Below, one piece after another: positions 1 through 8,885 of a DNA stretch of 34,217 nt. Within the stretch, counting starts at the first letter, position 1. Every line of letters starts with the position of its first letter. A model generated the notes under the pieces. The model searched no databases. It saw only the letters and a program-made list of their open reading frames with translations, and had not been told where the DNA came from. The position numbers and the translations under genes were made by a program. The stretch is from NCBI GenBank assembly GCA_002171275.2, contig NHFZ02000001.1:1-34217 (forward strand). The letters are read 5' to 3'. This stretch comes from Pelagibacteraceae bacterium TMED124. Lineage in GTDB: Bacteria; Pseudomonadota; Alphaproteobacteria; Pelagibacterales; Pelagibacteraceae.

Positions 1-1
1 T

Positions 2-1537
2 AAAAAACCAAATTTCTTTTCAACTGTTTTAAGTTGGGTTGTCCCACCTTTGATTTTTATTTTGGTATTGCAATTCTTTGCCAGAAGAAGTATGGGAGGC
101 GGTGGAGCTCAAGGGGCGTTAAGTTTCACTAAAAGTAAGGCTAAAGTCTACGTTCCTGATGATGAATCAAAAGTAACTTTCGATGATGTCGCTGGTGTTG
201 ATGAAGCAAAGGATGAATTGACTGAAATAGTTGATTTTTTGAAAAAACCAGAAAGGTATACAGATATAGGTGCAAGAATTCCCAAGGGTGTTCTTTTGGT
301 TGGACCTCCAGGAACTGGAAAAACTCTTCTATCTAAAGCAGTTGCAGGAGAAGCGGAGGTTCCCTTCTTCATTATTTCAGGTTCTGAATTTGTTGAGCTT
401 TTTGTTGGAGCTGGTGCAGCTAGAGTTAGGGATTTGTTTGAACAGGCTAAAAAGAAAGCTCCATGCATTATTTTTATAGATGAACTAGACGCTATTGGTA
501 AGAGTCGTTCTGGATCAATGGGTGTAGTGGGAGGAAATGATGAAAGAGAGCAAACGTTAAATCAATTGCTCACTGAAATGGATGGATTTGCTTCCGCTGA
601 TAAACCAGTAATTGTTTTGGCCGCAACTAATCAACCAGAAGTACTTGATGCAGCATTATTAAGGCCTGGCAGATTCGATAGACAAGTTCTGGTAGATAGA
701 CCTGACTTATCTGGTAGAAAAACGATTCTGGAAATTTATACTAAAAAGGTAAAATTAGCAGAATCAATTGATTTAGATTCAATCGCCCAAGCCACAAGTG
801 GTTTCGCAGGGGCTGATTTGGCGAATATGGTAAATGAAGCGGCACTTCTAGCAGCTAGAGCTAAGAGGAAGAGTGTTGAACAACAAGATTTGAGTGAAGC
901 TATTGAAAGAGTTGTTGCCGGTCTTGAGAAAAAAAGTAGAGTTTTGCAGGATGATGAGAAGAAAGTTGTTGCTTACCATGAAGTTGGACATGCAATTGTT
1001 GGACATCTTATGCCTGGAGGGTCAAAAGTTGCAAAGATTTCAATAGTACCAAGAGGTATGAGTGCATTGGGGTATACACTTCAACTACCTACTGAAGAAA
1101 GATTTCTTAACTCTAAAGATGAATTGAAAGGACAAATAGCAACCCTACTAGGAGGCCGTTCTGCTGAGGAAGTGGTCTTTGGAAAAATAACTACAGGTGC
1201 ATCTAATGACCTTCAAAGGGCTACGGACATAGCTGAACAAATGGTAGGTACGTTTGGAATGAGCGATATCCTAGGTCCTCTGGCTTATGATAAGCAAGGC
1301 GGTGGACAATTCTTAGGAAATGGGAATAACCCAAGAAGATCAGTAAGTGATGCGACTGCTCAAGCAATAGATAAAGAGGTAAGAGACTTAGTAGATGATG
1401 CTCATGAAACCGCATTAAACATATTAAGAAATAACTTAACTTTACTTGAATCAATTTCTCAGAAAATTCTTCAAGAAGAAGTAATTGAAGGTGAAGATCT
1501 AAAAAATTTGCTTGCAGAAACTAAAATGCCCGCATAG
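2..1537 (+). CDS. ftsH: FtsH membrane AAA+ zinc metalloprotease (5' end outside window)
   Basis: ATP-dependent protease that degrades membrane and short-lived proteins, acting at the cytoplasmic or thylakoid membrane as a hexamer. The frame is open from base 2, so the N-terminus and first membrane helix lie upstream; what is visible begins just before the second helix (about bases 35-80). Residues below are counted from the TTG codon at base 50, which is probably not a real start. Walker A GPPGTGKT is at 85-92, Walker B IFIDELDA at 141-148, and the second region of homology with RPGRFD at 205-210. The zinc site HEVGH is at 310-314, with the third ligand Asp387 in the SND segment. Val in place of the usual Ala in HEAGH, and NQPE in place of NRPE, fit from memory the cyanobacterial FtsH4-like branch; this sub-assignment is tentative. 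Followed 28 bases later by argF on the same strand. Confidence 0.97.
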   Translation, partial: KKPNFFSTVLSWVVPPLIFILVLQFFARRSMGGGGAQGALSFTKSKAKVYVPDDESKVTFDDVAGVDEAKDELTEIVDFLKKPERYTDIGARIPKGVLLVGPPGTGKTLLSKAVAGEAEVPFFIISGSEFVELFVGAGAARVRDLFEQAKKKAPCIIFIDELDAIGKSRSGSMGVVGGNDEREQTLNQLLTEMDGFASADKPVIVLAATNQPEVLDAALLRPGRFDRQVLVDRPDLSGRKTILEIYTKKVKLAESIDLDSIAQATSGFAGADLANMVNEAALLAARAKRKSVEQQDLSEAIERVVAGLEKKSRVLQDDEKKVVAYHEVGHAIVGHLMPGGSKVAKISIVPRGMSALGYTLQLPTEERFLNSKDELKGQIATLLGGRSAEEVVFGKITTGASNDLQRATDIAEQMVGTFGMSDILGPLAYDKQGGGQFLGNGNNPRRSVSDATAQAIDKEVRDLVDDAHETALNILRNNLTLLESISQKILQEEVIEGEDLKNLLAETKMPA

Positions 1538-1565
1538 TAGAATTTTATACCCCTTAAAGATATTG

Positions 1566-2492
1566 ATGTTAAAACCAAATAAGCTTGAAAATAAAAATTT
1601 TTTATCAAGCCTTGATATGTCTACTACAGAAGTTAATCATATTTTAGAACTTGCAAAACATTTTAAAAATAAAGATCTTAAGTTTGAACTTAAAAATAAA
1701 ATATTAGGCTTGATTTTTGATAAGTCATCAACTCGTACAAGAGTAAGTTTTCAAGTCGCAATGTCAAGACTTGGGGGAAGCACTATTGATCTTAATCCGA
1801 CAACTTCACAAATAGGACGAGGAGAGCCCATTAAAGATACGGCAAGAGTTCTAAGTAGATATTGCGATGTGCTTGCAATTAGAACTTTTAATCATTCAGA
1901 TTTGGAAGAATATGCAAAGTGGTCTTCAAAACCAGTTATTAATGCCTTAACAGATTTAGAACATCCATGTCAGGCTTTAGCTGATTTTTTAACAATTAAG
2001 GAGGAATTTCTTGATTTCAAAAATGTGATTTTAACATTTATTGGTGATGGAAATAATGTAGCCAATTCTCTAATTCTATGTGGCGCATTATTAGACGTAG
2101 AAGTTAGAATTGCATGTCCCCAAGGTTATGAACCTAATTCCTTAGTGGTCAATAAAGCATATGAAATATACAAGAATAAGAATTTATTGAAAATCACTAA
2201 TGATCCTAATACTGCAGTCTCAGGAGCAAATGTTCTTTATACGGATGTTTGGTCATCTATGGGAGAAGAAAATCAAATGAAAGAGAAAGATAAAGATTTT
2301 AATGGATATACTATCGATACTAATTTATTAAAAAAAGCTAATAAAGATGCAATTATTTTACATTGTCTTCCTGCATATAGGTCCAAAGAGATAACTGATG
2401 AAGTAATTGAAAGTAAAAAAAGTAGAATTTTTGAACAGGCAGAAAACAGAATGCATGCCCAACAGGCACTTTTGTCTTGTCTTATCTCTTGA
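1566..2492 (+). CDS. argF: Ornithine carbamoyltransferase
   Basis: Transfers the carbamoyl group from carbamoyl phosphate to ornithine, giving citrulline in arginine synthesis; a cytosolic trimer. The protein is 308 residues, the normal size. The carbamoyl-phosphate motif STRTR is at 55-59 and HPCQ at 133-136. A DGNNVANS segment is at 161-168, the DVWSSMG ornithine loop near 227-233, and HCLP at 266-269. I chose ATG 1566 because the family alignment begins a few residues before LENKNFLSSLD. The same frame stays open upstream to a TTG at 1512 inside ftsH, but that extension looks non-coding. It sits between ftsH and lexA, all on +. Confidence 0.96.
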   Translation: MLKPNKLENKNFLSSLDMSTTEVNHILELAKHFKNKDLKFELKNKILGLIFDKSSTRTRVSFQVAMSRLGGSTIDLNPTTSQIGRGEPIKDTARVLSRYCDVLAIRTFNHSDLEEYAKWSSKPVINALTDLEHPCQALADFLTIKEEFLDFKNVILTFIGDGNNVANSLILCGALLDVEVRIACPQGYEPNSLVVNKAYEIYKNKNLLKITNDPNTAVSGANVLYTDVWSSMGEENQMKEKDKDFNGYTIDTNLLKKANKDAIILHCLPAYRSKEITDEVIESKKSRIFEQAENRMHAQQALLSCLIS

Positions 2493-2519
2493 AAATACTT
2501 GCGAACTAACTAATAAAAG

Positions 2520-2549
2520 GGTACAAATGTATTAGAGTACATTTGTTTC
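2520..2549 (+). promoter_or_regulatory. Predicted double LexA operator upstream of lexA
   Basis: Two sites resemble the published cyanobacterial LexA box (AGTAC-WNW-TGTACT type): GGTACAAATGTATT at 2520-2533 and AGTACATTTGTTTC at 2536-2549. Each matches about 12 of 14 positions. Together they contain a perfect 9-bp inverted repeat, ACAAATGTA and TACATTTGT, separated by six bases. The second site ends one base before the lexA start codon, which fits negative autoregulation. The match is from memory of the consensus and was not scored computationally. Confidence 0.6.
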
Positions 2550-2550
2550 T

Positions 2551-3168
2551 ATGGCAATTCTTCCTGGCGATAATCTTACCCAAGCCCAAAATGAGCTGTA
2601 TGGATGGATAAGAGAATATATGAAAAACTTTCAACATAGTCCATCTATAAGACAGATGATGCAAGCAATGGGATTGAAATCTCCAGCTCCAATTCAGAGC
2701 CGCCTAAAACATTTACAAGAAAAAGGATATATTTCATGGCAGGAAGGAAAGGCAAGAACTCTGCAGGTTGTTGACGAGATTATCGATGGTATTCCTGTTA
2801 TGGGATCTATTGCAGCAGGTGGGATAATTGAAACTTATGCTGATATTCAAGAAAATCTAGATATCTCAGATGTATTAAAGAAAAAAGATGTATTTGCATT
2901 AACAGTTAACGGTGATTCGATGATTGATGCATGTATTGCTGATGGAGATATGGTTTTAATGGAACCTGTAAAAGAGTCACATTCTTTAAGAAATGGAGAA
3001 ATTGTCAGCGCCTTAGTACCAGGTTTGGGCACTACATTAAAATATTTTATAAAAAAACAAAGTAAAATAATTTTAGAAGCTGCAAATCCAAAATATGAGC
3101 CAATCATTTTGAACCCTGAAGAAGTTCAAATACAGGGTAAACTTTTAGCCGTTTGGAGAAAAGTTTAA
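2551..3168 (+). CDS. lexA: LexA repressor
   Basis: SOS-type transcriptional repressor with self-cleavage. Of 205 residues, the N-terminal winged helix-turn-helix covers about 10-70 (SPSIRQMMQAMG, then PAPIQSRLKHL). The Ala89-Gly90 scissile bond lies in GSIAAGG. The S24 peptidase-like latch carries the Ser-Lys dyad as Ser123 (NGDSM) and Lys164 (TTLKYF). All residues needed for autocleavage are present, so the protein should be cleavable, unlike some cyanobacterial LexA proteins that lack them. ATG 2551 is the only sensible start, directly behind the predicted operator. No Shine-Dalgarno sequence is evident. The stop codon lies inside a hairpin shared with the convergent gene. Confidence 0.95.
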   Translation: MAILPGDNLTQAQNELYGWIREYMKNFQHSPSIRQMMQAMGLKSPAPIQSRLKHLQEKGYISWQEGKARTLQVVDEIIDGIPVMGSIAAGGIIETYADIQENLDISDVLKKKDVFALTVNGDSMIDACIADGDMVLMEPVKESHSLRNGEIVSALVPGLGTTLKYFIKKQSKIILEAANPKYEPIILNPEEVQIQGKLLAVWRKV

Positions 3169-3184
3169 ATTTTTCAAATTTAAA
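3164..3184. terminator. Hairpin between convergent lexA and the outer-membrane protein gene
   Basis: A perfect 9-bp inverted repeat, TTTAAATTT and AAATTTAAA, encloses a 3-base loop. It contains the stop codons of both convergent genes (lexA at 3166-3168 on +, and the minus-strand stop at 3180-3182). The position suggests a compact bidirectional terminator. The stem is entirely A-T, so its stability is modest and the call is an inference. Confidence 0.4.
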
Positions 3185-4313
3185 ATCCTAAACTTATTCT
3201 AAAAGTCCATGTCATTTCATCAAAATTATTAACTTTATAATTATGAATATGATCTGAAATAGTCAAAGCGAATGTTCCTCTTAATGGTTTTTCCTTGAAT
3301 GGTACGAAAGAGGATCCAAGTAGAAAAAATCTGCTGTTATATTCAAAGAAAGTAGATAATTTGTCATTGAATAAATACGCTAATGAGAATACAGGGGCCC
3401 AACATAATCTTCTCTTTTTTTGAACCTCAGTTGCAGCACCACCGAATAGGTCACTACACAACCCATTAATATTACCTTCTGCCATTCTGCCTGTAGCGAA
3501 TCCTCCTGTTGCAATTTTAAGTGGAAATTGACCTTCTTTATTACCATTCCAAAAAGCTTTTGAAATAGTTACATATAGATCTCTTCCTGTATCAGTAAAT
3601 TCATCAAAATGTATAAGTTGTTCTGCTCCAATTGCTACTCCAGAGGTGCTTGATAATTTATAGTCACCTCTGAACCCAACTGAAAGACCATCTCCTATTG
3701 GACTATCGTGAGCAGGGGAAACACTCCTGATTCCAATATTTGAGCCAAAACTATATCTATCTTTATTAAGAAATTGATAATAAAACTGCCCAACAGCATC
3801 ACCTTTATTCCATCCCCAACCTTCACTTTTTTTTCTTCTATGAGAAAGGGTTTGATTATATCCACGTAGTGATGTATCAACTTTTTTTCTTTTTGTCCAT
3901 TTAAATCCTGGAGGAATAAGCCAACCAATATCAGGCCCAATATTTTTACCAATAACAATAGATCTATTTAAAGAGTTAATTGAGTATTTACTTTCTATTG
4001 GCAATAATGTTTTTTTATAAATATTTATTTTGTTATTCCTTTTATTAATAATTCGATTATATTTTTCCCATTCTATCTTGATTAAATCTTCTGAATAACT
4101 ATCAGTCTTTTCCCATTTTAAATCTGAAATTAGTTGAGAATTTATGTATTTTATTTTTTTTGAATTAAAACTATTTTTAAATATGCCTTTGTTTAAGTTT
4201 ATTGTTTTTGTACTGGCACTCAATATAAATAAATTAGGAATATAAGTTAAAAATAAAATTAAAACTTTGTAATTAAAGAAATATTTTAAAGAATTACGTA
4301 ATTTATTAATCAT
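3180..4313 (-). CDS. Predicted outer-membrane beta-barrel protein of unknown role
   Basis: I do not recognise a named family. The protein has 377 residues. A basic N-terminus is followed by a hydrophobic segment (about 15-33, KVLILFLTYIPNLFILSAS) that looks like a signal peptide. A long linker leads to a Gly- and aromatic-rich C-terminal two-thirds with alternating polar and hydrophobic residues. The chain ends in WTFRISLGF, with a terminal Phe as is typical of BAM-inserted barrels. Segments such as GWGWNKGDAVGQFYYQF and TIS/ALT strands support a barrel. It lies divergent from the Wza-like exporter gene, so a role at the outer membrane in glycan export or attachment is possible but unproven. 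It could also be a general island-edge surface protein. Confidence 0.6.
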   Translation of the reverse strand: MINKLRNSLKYFFNYKVLILFLTYIPNLFILSASTKTINLNKGIFKNSFNSKKIKYINSQLISDLKWEKTDSYSEDLIKIEWEKYNRIINKRNNKINIYKKTLLPIESKYSINSLNRSIVIGKNIGPDIGWLIPPGFKWTKRKKVDTSLRGYNQTLSHRRKKSEGWGWNKGDAVGQFYYQFLNKDRYSFGSNIGIRSVSPAHDSPIGDGLSVGFRGDYKLSSTSGVAIGAEQLIHFDEFTDTGRDLYVTISKAFWNGNKEGQFPLKIATGGFATGRMAEGNINGLCSDLFGGAATEVQKKRRLCWAPVFSLAYLFNDKLSTFFEYNSRFFLLGSSFVPFKEKPLRGTFALTISDHIHNYKVNNFDEMTWTFRISLGF

Positions 4314-4492
4314 TTTTTTTTATCGACTTCATATCAAATAATAGAAATATTTTTTGCTTTTAATTAATTACTATATATTAAAAGCTTATATTAAAAGTAA
4401 AGTCAAATTAAATTGTTTCTTGATGTTTAAATATTAAAGGCTATTAAATCAAGAGAAACTTTGCATATAAGTGCGAAATTGATTTAATATGG
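4314..4492. promoter_or_regulatory. Divergent intergenic region, presumed promoters
   Basis: This 179-base very AT-rich gap lies between two divergently transcribed genes, so it should carry the promoter of the outer-membrane protein gene (-) and that of the exporter block (+). I see no hexamer pair convincing enough to name. An ATG at 4489 runs straight into a stop, leaving ATG 4493 as the exporter start. Confidence 0.3.
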
Positions 4493-5641
4493 ATGAATAA
4501 TTTATATTTTGTTTTGAATTATAAATCTACTCTATATTTGTTTTTATTCACCTTATATTCATTTGTTGGGAATATTAATTTTGTTAGTAGTGCTTCTCCA
4601 AAAGTTGAAAACTTGGATGTAGAAAAAATTTCTGTTGATTATTTAAAAGATTTACCTATTAATGAATATATTCTTGGTCCAGGAGATGTTTTGAATATCA
4701 AAGTTTCCAGAGATTATCCTGAATTAGATTCAACAGTAAATATTGATAGAGAAGGTACTGTATTACTTCCAAAAATAAAGAAAATTTATATTGAAGGTTT
4801 AACAACAAATGAATTAACAAATCTTTTAAATACGGCTTTTTCTGAATTCGTTAAGTTCCCTTCAACAGAAATAGAAATCAAACAATATAGACCAATTAGG
4901 ATATATGTTGATGGTGAAGTAGGTAATCCAGGATTACAGACTCTAAGCGGAGCCTTTTCAATTGGATCGATTGGTGCAGAAGAAGAAAATGAAAATGAAA
5001 ATCAGAATGGAGTTATTACAAATTATTTTCCAACAGTTTTTGATGCGATAAGAAGTTCTGGTGGAATAACACAATTTTCTAACTTAGAAGAAGTAGAAGT
5101 AGTTAGGATAAATAATATTTCAAATGGCGGTGGTAAAAGGAAAACGATTTTGAATTTTTCTAATGTAATTTCCTATGGTGATAATAGACAAAATATTAGA
5201 ATCTATGATGGCGATGTTATTAATGTAAAAAAATTAAAAAATAATAATCTTTTGCAACTTTCAAAAGCAGCGAGATCAAATTTAAATCCAAAATTCATAA
5301 ACGTTTTAGTTTCAGGAAGAGTTAATAATCCTGGAAATAAAAGACTGTCAAAATCAAGTACTTTAAATGATGGAATTGATATGGCAGGTGGGGCAAAAGT
5401 TTTGAAAGGCAAGGTTAGATTTATAAGATTCAATAATGATGGAACAATTGAACAAAGAAAATTAGCATATTCGAGAACGAGCAAAAGAGGTTCTTATAAA
5501 AATCCCTATTTAATTGATGGTGATATCATATTAATTGATAATAGTTTTTTAACATCAACTAATGAAGTTCTTACTGAAGTTACAGCACCCATATCAGGTA
5601 TCTTTTCAACATACGGTCTATTAAAAGTTATAACTGATTAG
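4493..5641 (+). CDS. Wza-like polysaccharide export protein (SLBB domains)
   Basis: Predicted outer-membrane or periplasmic channel component for capsule or EPS export. It has 382 residues and begins with a hydrophobic signal segment (about 12-35). The polysaccharide export domain begins at about residue 57 with the hallmark YILGPGDVLNIKV, followed by NIDREGTVLLPKI. SLBB-like segments come next: RIYVDGEVGNPG, then FDAIRSSGGI, and later NVLVSGRVNNPG with DGIDMAGG. No lipobox cysteine is obvious. It is followed after only four bases by a Wzc-like gene, the classic Wza-Wzc pair. There is no nearby Wzb-type phosphatase, in line with the missing kinase in the partner. Confidence 0.9.
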   Translation: MNNLYFVLNYKSTLYLFLFTLYSFVGNINFVSSASPKVENLDVEKISVDYLKDLPINEYILGPGDVLNIKVSRDYPELDSTVNIDREGTVLLPKIKKIYIEGLTTNELTNLLNTAFSEFVKFPSTEIEIKQYRPIRIYVDGEVGNPGLQTLSGAFSIGSIGAEEENENENQNGVITNYFPTVFDAIRSSGGITQFSNLEEVEVVRINNISNGGGKRKTILNFSNVISYGDNRQNIRIYDGDVINVKKLKNNNLLQLSKAARSNLNPKFINVLVSGRVNNPGNKRLSKSSTLNDGIDMAGGAKVLKGKVRFIRFNNDGTIEQRKLAYSRTSKRGSYKNPYLIDGDIILIDNSFLTSTNEVLTEVTAPISGIFSTYGLLKVITD

Positions 5642-5645
5642 CTAC

Positions 5646-7391
5646 ATGAATGACATAAAATTTTCTCAAAATTTAGATTCTTCTGAAGCAATAGATGATG
5701 ATATAAATTTGAATTTATTATTAAAAAAACTCATAAGAAATAAAACTATTATTGGTTCAATTAGTCTAATCTCTTTTATTCTGGCTTGTCTCTATTCTTT
5801 ATCACTTAAAAAATTATGGGAGGGCCAATTCCAGATTGTTCTTGATACTAATAAAGAAAGAACAAACAGTATACAACTTAATCCAGCTCTCCAAAGATTT
5901 ACTGGTTTAGCAAAAATGGGATCTAACAGTCTTCAAACTGAGGTAGGGATATTAGAAAGCCCATCAGTCTTAATGCCAATATTTGAATTGGTAAATGCTG
6001 AAAAAAAGAAATTAAATACAGATATGAAAGAACTTGATTTTTTGAAATGGAAAGAGAAAAATTTAGAGATCAAATTAAAAAAAGGTACTTCTATTCTTAA
6101 TATTTTTTATAGAGATACTGATAGAGAATTAATATTACCTGTCCTTAATACAATGACAAAAACATATCAGGAATATTCAGGAAGGAATAAAAGAAGATCA
6201 CAAGATCTAACTAAAGATTATTTAAATAAACAAATTACATTATTTAAAAATAAAAGTAAAAAATCTATAAATAAAGCTCAAGAATTTGCAATAGATCAAG
6301 ATTTAAATTTTCAGAATTTTAATAGAGATATTCAGGATTATTCTTTCAATAAAACTAGTCAAAATAAATTAGGGCAAGGACTCTTAATACCAAATATAGG
6401 GATTGAAAATATCCGAGTAAATGCTGCTAATGAAATTAGAAGAATAGACTCACAGATAAATAAAATAAAAGAAATTGGAAATGATTATGAGCAACTTCAA
6501 TATATTGGTTCAACAATTCCTGCTTTAGTTGAGGAAGGTTTACCAAAAAGTCTTAAAGAAATTGAGGATAAATTAGTAGATTTAAGATCTAAATATACTG
6601 AAAAGGATAGATCAATTATTCGATTAATTGAAAAACGTGATTTATTAATTAGTCTTTTGAAAAAAAGATCAATAGGTATATTAGAAGCCCAAAAATTAGT
6701 TTCAGAAGCTCAAATGAACGCTGCTATGAGACCTAAAGGAGTTTTAATTAGATATAAGGAACTTATTAGAGAGGCACAAAATGATGAATCAACTTTTATA
6801 GATCTTGAGAATCAACTTAGATTGGTAAATTTGGAAATGGCTAAATTTTCTGATCCTTGGGAACTTATAACTGAGCCTACAGTTCAATCTTCTCCTGTTG
6901 CTCCTAATAAAAGGCGAATTGGATTAATTGGATTGATTTTTGGTTTATTTTTAGGCGCATTAGTATCTCTATATAAAGAAAAAAAATCAGGTTATATTTA
7001 TGATATTGAAGATTTGAGAAAAAATTTTTCAGTCCCTATCTTTGAAGTAAATATTTCTCAGGAAAAACAAAAATTAGAATCTGAAATTAATCTTTTAGTA
7101 GATTTTATTAAAGCTTCTGAAGGAAAAAATGTCTCAATATTCCCTCTTGAAAATTTTGATAATAAAACATTAAATATTTTATTAAGTTCACCAAATATAT
7201 CAAATAAACTTGAAACTTCTAAGAATATTTCACTACACCAAAGCGATGAAGATTTTGAGAAATTTACTTCATCTGACATCAAGTTTTTGACAGGTACACT
7301 AGGTAAAATCAGTTTTTTTGAAATTCAGAATATTAAAAGAAGAATGGAATTCTATGAAATAAAATTATCAGGTATTATTATTTTCAAATAA
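5646..7391 (+). CDS. Wzc/Wzz-like polysaccharide co-polymerase lacking a tyrosine-kinase active site
   Basis: Inner-membrane chain-length and export protein partnering the Wza-like protein. It has 581 residues. A Wzz-type N-terminus (NLNLLLKKLIRNK) leads into membrane helix 1 (about 34-53). A long periplasmic coiled-coil-rich section follows, then membrane helix 2 (about 425-443, GLIGLIFGLFLGALVSL) preceded by the typical Pro-containing segment SSPVAPNKR. The last about 138 residues are cytoplasmic. They begin IEDLRKNFSVPIFEV, as in BY-kinases, and end in a segment shaped like the kinase C-terminus (IKRRMEFYEIKLSGIIIF). They contain no Walker A GxxGxGKS/T, no Walker B and no Tyr cluster. It is thus best read as a co-polymerase with a decayed or non-catalytic nucleotide-binding-like domain. 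Confidence 0.85.
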   Translation: MNDIKFSQNLDSSEAIDDDINLNLLLKKLIRNKTIIGSISLISFILACLYSLSLKKLWEGQFQIVLDTNKERTNSIQLNPALQRFTGLAKMGSNSLQTEVGILESPSVLMPIFELVNAEKKKLNTDMKELDFLKWKEKNLEIKLKKGTSILNIFYRDTDRELILPVLNTMTKTYQEYSGRNKRRSQDLTKDYLNKQITLFKNKSKKSINKAQEFAIDQDLNFQNFNRDIQDYSFNKTSQNKLGQGLLIPNIGIENIRVNAANEIRRIDSQINKIKEIGNDYEQLQYIGSTIPALVEEGLPKSLKEIEDKLVDLRSKYTEKDRSIIRLIEKRDLLISLLKKRSIGILEAQKLVSEAQMNAAMRPKGVLIRYKELIREAQNDESTFIDLENQLRLVNLEMAKFSDPWELITEPTVQSSPVAPNKRRIGLIGLIFGLFLGALVSLYKEKKSGYIYDIEDLRKNFSVPIFEVNISQEKQKLESEINLLVDFIKASEGKNVSIFPLENFDNKTLNILLSSPNISNKLETSKNISLHQSDEDFEKFTSSDIKFLTGTLGKISFFEIQNIKRRMEFYEIKLSGIIIFK

Positions 7392-7479
7392 GATAAATAT
7401 TTTATAAAATTTGTAAAAAAACAAAACATAGCAAAAAGTATATTAGAATATAAAATCAATTATTTGATAAAAATCTAAT

Positions 7480-8019
7480 ATGCAGATAATTGAAGAAAAA
7501 AATGAAGATGTATTTTTGATTTCAATCAAAAAAACTTTTGATTGCAGAGGTGATTTCATAAAAACTTATAATCTTGAAGATTTAAAAAATTTAGATATAA
7601 ATTTTGTTCCAAGAGAATCATATGTTTCTAGTTCACATTTAAGTGTTTTAAGAGGTCTGCATTACCAGATTTGTGAATATTCCCATGAAAAGCTAATTAC
7701 TTGTTTAAGAGGTAAAGTACTTGATGTAATAGTTGATGTTAGACCTAATTCAAAAAACTTTAATAAACCTATTACTCATATATTAAGTGAAGAAAATCCC
7801 CAAGCTTTATTAATTGGCAAGGGTTACGCCCATGGATATTTAAGTCTCAGTGACAACACTATAGTAAGTTATTTGACATCAACTGTTTATGCGCCTAATT
7901 TTGATTGCGGGGTTTTATGGTCAAGTATTGATTTTAAATGGCCAGTTAAAAACCCAATTTTATCTGAAAGAGATAAACTTCACCCTTCGTTAGGTAATCA
8001 TAAATGCGCATTTTCTTAA
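7480..8019 (+). CDS. RmlC-type dTDP/CDP-4-keto-6-deoxyhexose 3,5-epimerase
   Basis: Cupin epimerase of the RmlC family (179 residues), acting on a nucleotide-linked 4-keto-6-deoxysugar. The diagnostic RGLHYQ motif is at 58-63 with the catalytic His61. The segment KLITCLRGKVLDVIVDVR follows, then YAHGY at 116-120 and the late DCGVLWSS. No RmlA or RmlB is visible in the window, so the dTDP-rhamnose pathway cannot be assigned. The 4-keto sugar could come from RfbG (CDP) or Gmd (GDP) encoded here, or from dTDP genes elsewhere. The 3' end overlaps the next gene by 16 bases, so the two are co-translated. Confidence 0.85.
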   Translation: MQIIEEKNEDVFLISIKKTFDCRGDFIKTYNLEDLKNLDINFVPRESYVSSSHLSVLRGLHYQICEYSHEKLITCLRGKVLDVIVDVRPNSKNFNKPITHILSEENPQALLIGKGYAHGYLSLSDNTIVSYLTSTVYAPNFDCGVLWSSIDFKWPVKNPILSERDKLHPSLGNHKCAFS

Positions 8020-8867
8020 CTGGTGGGACTGGATTTGTAGGGTCTCATTTTTTAAATCAAATTTCTATTAGTGATTATGTAACTGCGTTAAAAAGGAATA
8101 AAAATAGTAAAACAAAAATAAAACTTGAAAAAGAGCCAAAATGGATTTTAAGTTCAATAGATAAAGTTAAAAAAAAATATTTAATGAATAATGATTTGCT
8201 AGTTCATTTATCTGCTCATTCTGCACAGCCACCATATGATAATTTACAAAATTGTATTCAGAAGAATGTTATTGAACCTCTAAGTTTATTTGAAAAAGCA
8301 TATAGTTCTGGTATCAGAAAATATCTAGTTGCCGGTAGCTGTTTTGAATATGGATTATCAGCTAATAATCATAAACTTATCCCACCAAATGCTCCTTTAT
8401 TTCCTATTGACTCTTACCCTGCATCTAAAGCTATTGCATCTATAGCATTTTCTCAATGGGCAATGCAAAAAAAAGTTTCAATGAGTTTTCAAAGAATATT
8501 CTATGTATATGGCGATGGCGAAAAACCTACTAGATTTTATCCTTTAATAAAAAAAGCTGCTGTGCAAGGAAAAGATTTTGAAATGAGTAATGGAGAGCAA
8601 ATTAGAGATATTTCTGAAATAAATTATGTAGTAAAATGTTTATATAAAGAAGCTGTTAGAATATATAAATCCAAAAAATTTGACGTACGTATTCAAAATG
8701 TTGGCACTGGTAATAATTTATCAATAAAAGATTTTGCTTTAAAAATTTGGGAGAAAAATAATGCGAATGGAAAATTAAAATTTGGTAAAATGCCTTATAG
8801 AGATGGTGAAATAATGAGATATGTACCAATATTGAGTCAAGTAGAAATATTAAAAAGTTTTAATTAA
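8004..8867 (+). CDS. NAD(P)-dependent nucleotide-sugar SDR (epimerase/reductase)
   Basis: Extended short-chain dehydrogenase of 287 residues with the Rossmann motif GGTGFVGS (7-14). The sugar-epimerase landmark GSCFEYG is at 111-117 and the catalytic YPASK at 138-142. It probably reduces or epimerises the 4-keto sugar produced by its overlapping neighbour, in the manner of RmlD or the CDP-abequose/paratose/tyvelose-type synthases. The exact sugar cannot be read from sequence. Overlaps the epimerase gene by 16 bases; the GT2 gene follows 18 bases later. Confidence 0.83.
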   Translation: MRIFLTGGTGFVGSHFLNQISISDYVTALKRNKNSKTKIKLEKEPKWILSSIDKVKKKYLMNNDLLVHLSAHSAQPPYDNLQNCIQKNVIEPLSLFEKAYSSGIRKYLVAGSCFEYGLSANNHKLIPPNAPLFPIDSYPASKAIASIAFSQWAMQKKVSMSFQRIFYVYGDGEKPTRFYPLIKKAAVQGKDFEMSNGEQIRDISEINYVVKCLYKEAVRIYKSKKFDVRIQNVGTGNNLSIKDFALKIWEKNNANGKLKFGKMPYRDGEIMRYVPILSQVEILKSFN

Positions 8868-8885
8868 TAATTTATCTAATATCCA

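Noticed and set aside
1512..1565. An 18-codon N-terminal extension of argF from TTG 1512
   Set aside because: It overlaps the end of ftsH and has no counterpart in the family; ATG 1566 gives the normal protein.
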